The position numbers and the translations under genes were made by a program. A model generated the notes under the pieces. The model searched no databases, was not told the origin of the DNA, and was given only the letters and a program-made list of their open reading frames with translations. From contig DITZ01000025.1 of NCBI GenBank assembly GCA_002422985.1, positions 1 to 15,469 of the forward strand: a stretch of DNA of 15,469 nucleotides, given 5' to 3'. Below, one piece after another: positions 7,733-12,819 of this stretch. The stretch's first letter is position 1. The number at the start of each line of letters is the position of its first letter. Source of the stretch: Sphingomonadales bacterium UBA6171 (GTDB lineage Bacteria; Pseudomonadota; Alphaproteobacteria; Sphingomonadales; Sphingomonadaceae).

Positions 7733-7769
7733 AAAAAGGCGGGGATGTGGGGTCACATCCTCGCCTTTT
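7733..7769 (-). terminator. Intrinsic terminator or attenuator between rplT and pheS
   Basis: AAAGGCGGGGATGTG (7735-7749) pairs with CACATCCTCGCCTTT (7754-7768), giving a 15-bp stem with one G-T pair and a 4-nt loop, extendable by one more A-T pair. Read on the minus strand, the stem is followed by five U residues (A run at 7733-7737), which is a classic intrinsic terminator. It lies after rplT and 63 nt before the pheS start on the same strand. It could end the rpmI-rplT transcript, or act as an attenuator with partial readthrough into pheST. Confidence 0.8.
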
Positions 7770-7807
7770 ACTGATTCCGCTTTACTGGTTCCGGTTATTG
7801 GTTCCGG
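7768..7807 (-). repeat. Triple 13-14-nt repeat preceding the rplT/pheS terminator
   Basis: Three imperfect copies lie at 7768-7781, 7782-7794 and 7795-7807. On the plus strand they read TTACTGATTCCGCT, TTACTGGTTCCGG and TTATTGGTTCCGG. They fill the space between the rplT stop and the terminator stem. On the transcript the units are CCGGAACCAATAA-like. The spacer has no ATG-initiated peptide with phenylalanine codons, so a classic Phe leader peptide is not visible. Confidence 0.6.
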
Positions 7808-7815
7808 CCTGAATG

Positions 7816-8169
7816 TCAGGCGGTTGCCATCACCTGGTCGAACACGGCCTTGAAGGCGGCGGGTTCGTTCATGGCGAGGTCTGCCAGCACCTTGCGGTCC
7901 AGCTCCAGACCCGAATTGTTCAGGGCGTGGATGAAGCTGGAATAGGTGACGCCATATTCGCGGGTGGCGGCGTTGATGCGCTGGATCCACAGCGCGCGGA
8001 AGGAGCGCTTCTTTACCTTGCGGTCGCGATAGGCATATTGCCCGGCCTTTTCAACGGCCTGACGCGCAATGCGAATCGTGTTCTTGCGCCGGCCATAATA
8101 GCCCTTGGCTTGTTCGAGAACCCGCTTGTGACGGGCGCGGGCGGTTACGCCCCTTTTGACACGTGCCAT
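7816..8169 (-). CDS. rplT: 50S ribosomal protein L20
   Basis: A 117-aa, strongly basic protein that starts MARVKRGVTARARHKRVLEQAKGYYGRR and contains QYAYRDRKVKKRSFRALWIQRINAA, the hallmark of bL20. It binds 23S rRNA early in large-subunit assembly; in enterobacteria and Bacillus it also represses its own operon by binding the mRNA leader. Length is typical. ATG 8167-8169 is preceded by AAGGAGAGA. It lies 13 nt after rpmI, so the two are cotranscribed. A strong terminator-like hairpin follows before pheS. Confidence 0.98.
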   Translation of the reverse strand: MARVKRGVTARARHKRVLEQAKGYYGRRKNTIRIARQAVEKAGQYAYRDRKVKKRSFRALWIQRINAATREYGVTYSSFIHALNNSGLELDRKVLADLAMNEPAAFKAVFDQVMATA

Positions 8170-8182
8170 CTCAGCTCTCTCC

Positions 8183-8386
8183 TTACTTCAGGCCGTAGGG
8201 GGCCCAGAGCTTCACGCGGGGCGTGTCAGCCTCGGAGAGAAGTTCGGTGCCGCGGTTCTGGCGGATATATTTGCTGTTATGGCTGATCAGCCGGTGCCGC
8301 TTGCCGGCAACACCATGCTTCAGCTTGCCGGTGGCCGTCATCGAGAATCGCTTCTTGACGCCACTCTTGGTCTTCATCTTGGGCAT
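8183..8386 (-). CDS. rpmI: 50S ribosomal protein L35
   Basis: A 67-aa basic protein starting MPKMKTKSGVKKRFSMTATGK, with KLKHGVAGKRHRLISHNSKYIRQNRG, the bL35 signature. It is a structural protein of the large ribosomal subunit. ATG 8384-8386 has a good AAGGAGA ribosome-binding site. It is the first gene of the rpmI-rplT-pheS-pheT transcription unit; infC, which precedes it in many other bacteria, is not here, as is common in alphaproteobacteria. A promoter and a structured leader of about 100 nt lie directly upstream. Confidence 0.98.
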   Translation of the reverse strand: MPKMKTKSGVKKRFSMTATGKLKHGVAGKRHRLISHNSKYIRQNRGTELLSEADTPRVKLWAPYGLK

Positions 8387-8405
8387 TTTGGTCTCCTTTG
8401 TTGTG

Positions 8406-8466
8406 TTGCCAAGATTGGCAAAGACGCATCAAAACCGCCCTGGCAGCCCTTTTCGCCAGGCGGTCC
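8406..8466 (-). promoter_or_regulatory. Structured rpmI mRNA leader (two hairpins)
   Basis: Between the promoter and rpmI are two inverted repeats. TTGCCAA (8406-8412) and TTGGCAA (8415-8421) form a perfect 7-bp palindrome, too tight to form a full hairpin loop without opening its central pairs. The second is CCGCC(C)TGGC near 8433-8442 with GCCAGGCGG near 8453-8461, about a 9-bp stem with one bulge and a loop of about 10 nt. L20 represses rpmI-rplT through leader structure in other bacteria, so an autoregulatory leader is plausible here. That role is inference from position and folding only. Confidence 0.4.
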
Positions 8467-8484
8467 GGTTATGCGAAGCGCGGG

Positions 8485-8513
8485 CCTATAGCGCAGCGGG
8501 GGTTTCGGGGCAA
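8485..8513 (-). promoter_or_regulatory. Sigma-70 type promoter for the rpmI operon
   Basis: On the minus strand TTGCCC (8508-8513) is followed after exactly 17 nt by TATAGG (8485-8490). This is close to the alphaproteobacterial housekeeping consensus and is typical of strong sphingomonad promoters. The -35 box begins 9 nt past the yqgE-like stop, and the predicted start site would give a leader of roughly 90-95 nt before rpmI. Confidence 0.72.
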
Positions 8514-8521
8514 GGGGCGAC

Positions 8522-9091
8522 TCAGGCGTGCCCGCTTGCCGTGCTCAGCTGCGCCACGTCTATGCCGGCGGTGGCGAAGCCCTGCCGCCAGCGATCGGCC
8601 GGTGCTGTGTCCCAGATCAGCCCGGTGGTGGCGGGCGTGGAGAACCAGCCATTATGTTGCAGCTCCATCTCCAGCTGGCCTTCGCCCCAGCCGGCATAGC
8701 CGAGCGCGGCAGCCCAGTGGCGCGGTCCCTTGCCGGCGGCGATGGCAACCAGCACATCGCGCGTGCCGGTGACGGCCCAGCGGCCGGCGACGTGGCGGGT
8801 ATCCTCGCCGTCATAGTCGGTGGAGTGGAGGACGAAGCCGCGCTGCGGTTCCACCGGGCCGCCCATCAGCAGGGGAATGGCGGGCGTGTTGGCCGGGTCT
8901 ATGTCAAGCTGCTGCATCAGCTCCGGCACGGTCATATCGTCCATGGGGAGGTGGAGGCACAGCCCGAAGGCACCGGCGCTGTCATGCGCGCACATGGCGA
9001 TGACGCTGCGTTCGAAACGGGGATCGCCGATGGCGGGCATGGCAAGCAGGAACTGGCCGCTGAGATAGGAAGGCTCGATCATCGCGGCCAC
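8522..9091 (-). CDS. YqgE/AlgH family protein (UPF0301, DUF179)
   Basis: A 186-189-aa protein with the family signature: YLSGQFLLAMPAIGDPRFERSVI near the N terminus, GAFGLCLHLPM, LLMGGPVEPQRGFVLH in the middle, and GYAGWGEGQLEMELQHNGWF with a C-terminal W..GF region. The family is conserved in proteobacteria. Members were named for a link to alginate regulation in Pseudomonas, but their biochemical role is not settled. The start may be GTG 9089-9091 (AGG about 8 nt upstream) or ATG 9080-9082 (no clear Shine-Dalgarno). It is divergent from the peroxiredoxin gene, with an 82-nt gap, and its stop abuts the rpmI promoter. Confidence 0.93.
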   Translation of the reverse strand: MAAMIEPSYLSGQFLLAMPAIGDPRFERSVIAMCAHDSAGAFGLCLHLPMDDMTVPELMQQLDIDPANTPAIPLLMGGPVEPQRGFVLHSTDYDGEDTRHVAGRWAVTGTRDVLVAIAAGKGPRHWAAALGYAGWGEGQLEMELQHNGWFSTPATTGLIWDTAPADRWRQGFATAGIDVAQLSTASGHA

Positions 9092-9098
9092 AATATCG

Positions 9099-9109
9099 CC
9101 TGTAACAGG
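9099..9109. promoter_or_regulatory. Palindrome in the divergent yqgE-like/peroxiredoxin gap
   Basis: CCTGTAACAGG is an 11-nt perfect palindrome around a central A, located in the 82-nt divergent intergenic region. It could be an operator controlling one or both genes. It is short and no second copy is visible, so the assignment is tentative. Confidence 0.25.
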
Positions 9110-9173
9110 TGGAAGCTAGACGCGCCGGGCAAGGCCGGTTAGGCGGTTGGGCGGATTTGTGAGGAGAGCTGAC

Positions 9174-9656
9174 ATGACGATCAAGGTGGGAGACAAGGTG
9201 CCGTCTGCAACGCTGACGAAGATGGGCGCGGAAGGCCCGACGGCGGTGACGACGGAAGAATTGTTCGCGGGCCGCACGGTGGCGCTGTTTGCGGTGCCCG
9301 GTGCCTTCACGCCAACCTGCTCGGCCAAGCATCTGCCCGGCTATGTGCACCAGGCCGACGCACTGGCAGCCAAGGGCGTGGACGAAATCGTCTGCGTTTC
9401 GGTGAATGATGCCTTTGTGATGGGCGCCTGGGGCAAATCTTCCGGTGCCGATGGCAAGGTGACGATGCTGGCTGACGGCAACGGCGATTTCGCCAGGGCC
9501 CTTGGGCTGACGATGGACGGTTCGCGCTTTGGCATGGGGCTGCGGTCGCAGCGCTTTTCCATGCTGGTGAAGGACGGCGTGATCGCCGAACTGAATGTGG
9601 AAGAACCCGGCGCGTTCAAAGTGTCGTCCGCGGAACATCTGCTGGCGCAGCTGTAA
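9174..9656 (+). CDS. Peroxiredoxin (Prx5/AhpC-TSA redoxin family)
   Basis: A 160-aa thiol peroxidase. The peroxidatic motif PGAFTPTCSAKHLPG puts the active cysteine at C49, with T46 and P42 as the usual PxxxTxxC partners. The conserved arginine-containing region is RSQRFSMLVKDG. The only other cysteine is C74 in EIVCVSVND, so no standard resolving cysteine partner is obvious; a glutathione- or glutaredoxin-dependent mechanism is typical of the group. Such enzymes reduce H2O2 and alkyl hydroperoxides in the cytosol. ATG 9174 follows GAGGAG (9161-9166) at good spacing; the frame open upstream is not used. A dienelactone-hydrolase-like gene follows after 22 nt and a GST gene after that, so a detoxification operon is likely. 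Confidence 0.93.
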   Translation: MTIKVGDKVPSATLTKMGAEGPTAVTTEELFAGRTVALFAVPGAFTPTCSAKHLPGYVHQADALAAKGVDEIVCVSVNDAFVMGAWGKSSGADGKVTMLADGNGDFARALGLTMDGSRFGMGLRSQRFSMLVKDGVIAELNVEEPGAFKVSSAEHLLAQL

Positions 9657-9678
9657 GCAGCCAAAGGGAGGCAATGTG

Positions 9679-10392
9679 ATGGATTTCGAATATTTTGATG
9701 GCAGCCAGCGCTGCCTGGGTGTGCTGGAACTGCCGGATGCGGCGAAATTTCCGGGGCCGCGACCGGGAATCGTGGCGGTGCATGAGGCCTGGGGCCTTGG
9801 CGCACAGGTGCAGCGGCGGGCGAAGATGCTGGCGGAGCTGGGCTATGTGGCGCTGGCCGCCGATATTTTCGGGGACCGGCATATCCCGGCAACGCCGGCC
9901 GAAGGACTGGAAATCATCGGCCGCTGGCTGCAGGACCGGCTGTTGCTGCGGACACGGGCCGCGGCTGCGGTTTCCGCGCTGAAGGCCCATGCGGCCTGCG
10001 ACGGGCGGATCGGCGCCATCGGCTTTTGTTTTGGCGGGTCCACCGTGCTGGAACTGGCGCGCAGCGGCAATGCCGATGTGCTGGGCGTTGTGAGCTTTCA
10101 TGGCGGACTGGAAACGCCGACTCCGGCGCAGGCCGGCGCGGTGCATGCCAAGCTGCTGGTGTGCCACGGCGCGGAAGACCCGTTGGTGCCGCACGCGCAG
10201 CTGATCGGATTTCTGAGCGAAATGAACGCAGCGGGTGCGGATTGCCAGACCATCGCCTACACCGGCGCGATGCACAGCTTCACCAATCCGGAGGCGAAGG
10301 GCGATCTGATGCCGGGCATCATCCACCATCCGCGCACGGATGTGCGATCCTGGGCGGCGATGCAGGCGCATTTTGCGGAGGTTTTCGGCTGA
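9679..10392 (+). CDS. Dienelactone hydrolase family protein
   Basis: A 237-aa alpha/beta hydrolase with the dienelactone-hydrolase triad. HEAWGL contains the conserved E36, the nucleophile elbow GFCFGG places Cys117, HGAEDPLVP gives Asp167, and AMHSFTNP gives His199. A cysteine nucleophile is the family hallmark. Known members hydrolyse dienelactones in chloroaromatic breakdown, but most genomic homologues have unknown ester or lactone substrates. ATG 9679 is preceded by AAGGGAGG (9664-9671); a GTG just before it is an alternative. It sits 22 nt after the peroxiredoxin stop and 22 nt before the GST gene, so the three are probably cotranscribed. No aromatic-degradation genes are near, so a general detoxification role is more likely. 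Confidence 0.92.
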   Translation: MDFEYFDGSQRCLGVLELPDAAKFPGPRPGIVAVHEAWGLGAQVQRRAKMLAELGYVALAADIFGDRHIPATPAEGLEIIGRWLQDRLLLRTRAAAAVSALKAHAACDGRIGAIGFCFGGSTVLELARSGNADVLGVVSFHGGLETPTPAQAGAVHAKLLVCHGAEDPLVPHAQLIGFLSEMNAAGADCQTIAYTGAMHSFTNPEAKGDLMPGIIHHPRTDVRSWAAMQAHFAEVFG

Positions 10393-10414
10393 GGCCGCAG
10401 CGGGGAGACGGTAT

Positions 10415-11056
10415 ATGCGGATATTGGGCGGGAAGCTTTCACCCTTTGTGATGCGCTGTGTGCTGGCAGCGCGGCTGAAAGGCAAGGAGCTGCCGGTGGA
10501 GATGCCCGCCGGCGGCCTGAAGTCGGCGGACTATCTGGCGCTGAACCCGATGGGCAAGATGCCGGTTCTGGTGAATGCGGATTTTGCGATTCCGGAATCG
10601 GCGGTGATCGTCGAATATCTGGACGAGGTGCTGGACGGGCCGAAGCTGCTGCCCGAAGCGCCGGAAGCCCGGGCGATGGTGCGGCTGCTGGCGCGGATGG
10701 GCGAGCTGTATCTGATGCCGGGGCTGAGCCCGATCTTCAACGCGCGCGCAAATCCCGATGGTGTGGCCGAAGGCGTGGCGAAAATGGCGGACGCGCTGCG
10801 CTGCCTGGAAGCCATGCGGCCGGCGCATATGCGCTGTATGGCGGGCGATGAGCCGACCCTGGCGGATGCGACGCTGATGCCGATCTTCTTCTTCCTGGAC
10901 GCCTTTGACCGGCCCTTTGGCACCGCCAGGCTGCTGGAAGCGACGCCGGGGCTGGCGGCCTGGTGGGCGGATCGCAAGGCGACCGGGCTTGGCGCGCAGA
11001 TGATGGAGGAGATGGGGGCGGCGCTGGCGGCCTTCATGGCGCCAAAGCCAGCCTGA
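10415..11056 (+). CDS. Glutathione S-transferase family protein
   Basis: A 213-aa protein with an N-terminal thioredoxin-fold domain and a C-terminal helical domain. The start MRILGGKLSPFVMRCVLAARLKG contains the S9-P-F-V-x-R segment expected around the glutathione-activating residue. The cis-proline loop NPMGKMPVL and the glutathione-binding ESAVIVEYLDE follow at about residues 44-70. The C-terminal half has the DEPTLADATLMPIFFFLDAF helix, matching the conserved N-capping box with its aspartate. ATG 10415 is preceded by GGGGAGA (10402-10408). Glutathione conjugation or peroxide reduction in the cytosol is likely but the substrate is unknown. It closes the peroxiredoxin-DLH-GST cluster. Confidence 0.92.
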   Translation: MRILGGKLSPFVMRCVLAARLKGKELPVEMPAGGLKSADYLALNPMGKMPVLVNADFAIPESAVIVEYLDEVLDGPKLLPEAPEARAMVRLLARMGELYLMPGLSPIFNARANPDGVAEGVAKMADALRCLEAMRPAHMRCMAGDEPTLADATLMPIFFFLDAFDRPFGTARLLEATPGLAAWWADRKATGLGAQMMEEMGAALAAFMAPKPA

Positions 11057-11075
11057 AAGCCGGCCATTGCTGGCG

Positions 11076-11106
11076 GGCTGCGCATTTTGGGGCTGCACGC
11101 GCAGCC
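11076..11106 (+). terminator. Inverted repeat between GST and coxS-like genes
   Basis: GGCTGCGC (11076-11083) and GCGCAGCC (11099-11106) are perfect 8-nt inverted repeats separated by 15 nt, in the 72-nt gap after the GST gene. A hairpin could end or pause GST transcription. No clear T-run follows, so the two flanking genes could still be cotranscribed. Confidence 0.35.
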
Positions 11107-11128
11107 ATTTGGACGCTAGAAAAGGGCC

Positions 11129-11614
11129 ATGCTGACCAATCTTGTTCTGAATGGCGCGCCAGTGACGCTCGATCTGCCCGACGAGACGTTGCTGGTGGAC
11201 GCCCTGCGCGACCATCTGGGGCTGACGGGCACGCATATCGGCTGCGACACCAGCCAGTGCGGTGCCTGCAATGTGCTGGTGGATGGCATGGCGCTGAAAA
11301 GCTGCACGCTGCTGCTGGCAACGCTGGACGGGCGACAGGTGACGACCATCGAGGGGCTGGGAACGGCGGAGCATCTGCACCCGATGCAGGCGGCGTTCCG
11401 CGCGCACCACGGGCTGCAATGCGGCTTCTGCACGCCCGGCATGGTGGTGGCCGGCATTGCCATTGCCGAAACCTATGGCGCCGATGTGGATGTTGCCACC
11501 GTGCGGCACGCGCTGGAGGGCAATCTCTGCCGCTGCACCGGCTATCAGAATATCGTGACCAGCATCATGGCGGGCGCGAAGGCCATGATGGCCGACGCCG
11601 GGACGGGGGTTTAG
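11129..11614 (+). CDS. [2Fe-2S] subunit of a molybdenum hydroxylase (CoxS/xanthine-dehydrogenase type)
   Basis: A 161-aa small subunit. The plant-type [2Fe-2S] cluster motif uses C39, C44, C47 and C59 (GCDTSQCGAC..SC). The second cluster domain uses C98, C101, C134 and C136 (CGFCTPG and CRCTGY). All eight ligands are present, so both clusters should assemble. In this family the small subunit passes electrons from the molybdenum subunit to the FAD subunit in CO dehydrogenase, xanthine dehydrogenase and related hydroxylases. GAAAAGGG lies just before ATG 11129. The FAD-subunit gene follows after 2 nt, so translation is coupled. No molybdenum-subunit gene is present upstream or downstream in this window. 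Confidence 0.94.
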   Translation: MLTNLVLNGAPVTLDLPDETLLVDALRDHLGLTGTHIGCDTSQCGACNVLVDGMALKSCTLLLATLDGRQVTTIEGLGTAEHLHPMQAAFRAHHGLQCGFCTPGMVVAGIAIAETYGADVDVATVRHALEGNLCRCTGYQNIVTSIMAGAKAMMADAGTGV

Positions 11615-11616
11615 CG

Positions 11617-12402
11617 ATGACGCCCTTTTCGTTGCACCGGCCCGACACGGTGGAGCAGGCGCTGGCGGCGTTTGCGGGCGACGCGGCCTGGCTGGCCGGC
11701 GGGCATACGCTGATCCCGGCGATGAAATCCCGCCTGCGGCAGGTGGAGCGGCTGGTGGACCTTTCGAAGCTGCACGCGCTGGAGGGCATCGAACATATGG
11801 GCGATTCGCTGCTGGTGGGGGCGATGGCACGGCATGTGTCGGTTGCCACGTCGCCGGTGGTGAAGGCGGCGATTCCGGGGCTGGCGCTGCTGGCCGGCGG
11901 GATTGGCGATCCGCAGGTGCGGAACAAGGGCACGCTGGGCGGCTCCATCGCCAACAATGATCCGGCGGCGGACTATCCGGCGGCGCTGCTGGCGCTGAAC
12001 GCCCTGGTGGACACCAGCCGCGGCACCCATGCGGCGGACGATTATTTCCAGGGCATGTTCACCACCGCGCTGGAGGATGGCGAACTGATCACAGCGGTGC
12101 GCTTTGCCGTGCCGCTGGCGTTCCACTATGCCAAGATCCGCCATCCGGCGTCGCGCTATGCGCTTGCCGGCGTGGCCGTGGCCCGCTTTGCCGATGGGCA
12201 CCGGGTGGGCGTGACCGGGGCTACCAGCGGTGCCCTGCGCTGGACGCAGGCGGAAGCGGCGCTGAATAGCGGCGGCGCGCTGCCGGCCGTGCTGGTGCAT
12301 GATGATCTGGCCGCCGATATCCATGCCAGCGCCCAATATCGCGCGCATCTGGCGGGCGTGATGCTGAAGCAGGCCCTGGCCGCCATCGGCAGTGCGGGAT
12401 GA
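11617..12402 (+). CDS. FAD-binding subunit of a molybdenum hydroxylase (CoxM type)
   Basis: A 261-aa medium subunit. The first FAD-binding motif reads LAGGHTLIPAMKSRL (residues 27-40), and the second is GGIGDPQVRNKGTLGGSIANNDPAADYPAA (about 93-122 overall), both close to CO dehydrogenase CoxM. The C-terminal domain has HYAKIRHPASRYALAGVAVA and GVTGATSGALR. It would bind FAD and hand electrons from the iron-sulfur subunit to an acceptor. ATG 11617 is 2 nt after the small-subunit stop. The partner large subunit, with the molybdopterin cofactor, should be adjacent but is not. The next downstream gene is unrelated. The 3' end carries a 15-bp tandem duplication that spans the stop codon. Confidence 0.94.
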   Translation: MTPFSLHRPDTVEQALAAFAGDAAWLAGGHTLIPAMKSRLRQVERLVDLSKLHALEGIEHMGDSLLVGAMARHVSVATSPVVKAAIPGLALLAGGIGDPQVRNKGTLGGSIANNDPAADYPAALLALNALVDTSRGTHAADDYFQGMFTTALEDGELITAVRFAVPLAFHYAKIRHPASRYALAGVAVARFADGHRVGVTGATSGALRWTQAEAALNSGGALPAVLVHDDLAADIHASAQYRAHLAGVMLKQALAAIGSAG

Positions 12403-12418
12403 TGCAGTGCGGGATGAT
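12389..12418 (+). repeat. 15-bp direct tandem duplication at the coxM-like 3' end
   Basis: GCAGTGCGGGATGAT occurs at 12389-12403 and again immediately at 12404-12418. The first copy contains the coxM-like stop codon (TGA 12400-12402). A perfect adjacent repeat is a sign of recent slippage or end-joining. The remaining gap to the next gene (12403-12588) also holds a GGCAATC..GATTGCC inverted repeat at 12431-12458 and an AT-rich dyad. Confidence 0.75.
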
Positions 12419-12532
12419 ATTGGCCCACAGGGCAATCATCGGCGGACGCGCGATTGCCGAACGCCCGGCCATGGTGGCGGCGGAATAGCTGGATTTCGTC
12501 GCACAGAAGCGCAGCTTGTCGCATTGCCCTAT

Positions 12533-12553
12533 TGTCTATCTTTTAGATTGACA
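12533..12553. promoter_or_regulatory. AT-rich dyad upstream of the yezD-like gene
   Basis: TGTCTATCT (12533-12541) and AGATTGACA (12545-12553) are inverted repeats with one mismatch, separated by TTT. They stand out from the GC-rich surroundings. The right arm holds a consensus -35 hexamer TTGACA (12548-12553), though no good -10 lies at 16-18 nt. An overlapping weak promoter, TTGTCT (12532-12537) with TAAACT (12554-12559), is the alternative. A repressor or activator site controlling the yezD-like gene and the TonB receptor is likely. Confidence 0.45.
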
Positions 12554-12588
12554 TAAACTGCCCCCGGTTAACGGCAAGGGGTTGAGCC

Positions 12589-12762
12589 ATGACTGTGCAG
12601 AAACTGACTATGACGCCAAAGGCGATTTCCGTGCCGCAGCCGGTGCTGGAAAAGCTGGTCGAGGCCCTGGCTCTCATGCGCTATGGCGAGCTTCGGCTGA
12701 CGGTGCATGACGGCCGTGTGGTGCAGCTGGAGACCAGCGAGAAAATTCGATTCCAAGCCTGA
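12589..12762 (+). CDS. YezD-like small protein (DUF2292 family)
   Basis: A 57-aa protein. The family-like core is VLEKLVEALALMRYGELRLTVHDGRVVQLETSEKIRF, a small alpha-beta unit with the characteristic YG, HDGRVVQ and EKIR positions. ATG 12589 is preceded by AAGGGG (12576-12581) at 7 nt. It is in the same frame as, and 57 nt before, the TonB-dependent receptor gene, so cotranscription is likely. Small DUF2292 proteins in other proteobacteria have been linked to sulfur starvation and organosulfur use (for example OscA in Pseudomonas); I recall this from family knowledge and have not checked it here. The molecular function is unknown. It is short but coding-like. Confidence 0.8.
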   Translation: MTVQKLTMTPKAISVPQPVLEKLVEALALMRYGELRLTVHDGRVVQLETSEKIRFQA

Positions 12763-12819
12763 CTCAACAGGTGACGACCGGACAACCGGAGTCATCGCTT
12801 CTTCTTCAGAAAGACGCGC

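Noticed and set aside
7733..7769. A T-box riboswitch upstream of pheS
   Set aside because: No T-box consensus or specifier loop is visible and T-boxes are not expected in alphaproteobacteria.
6542..7774. A 410-codon plus-strand open frame opposite pheS
   Set aside because: It lies antisense to PheS and simply mirrors its codons; even the repeat LFIARRLRLL is the complement of the pheS minisatellite.
10439..11830. A 463-codon minus-strand open frame across the GST, coxS-like and coxM-like genes
   Set aside because: It crosses three recognised plus-strand genes and has the R/H/Q-rich composition of shadow frames.
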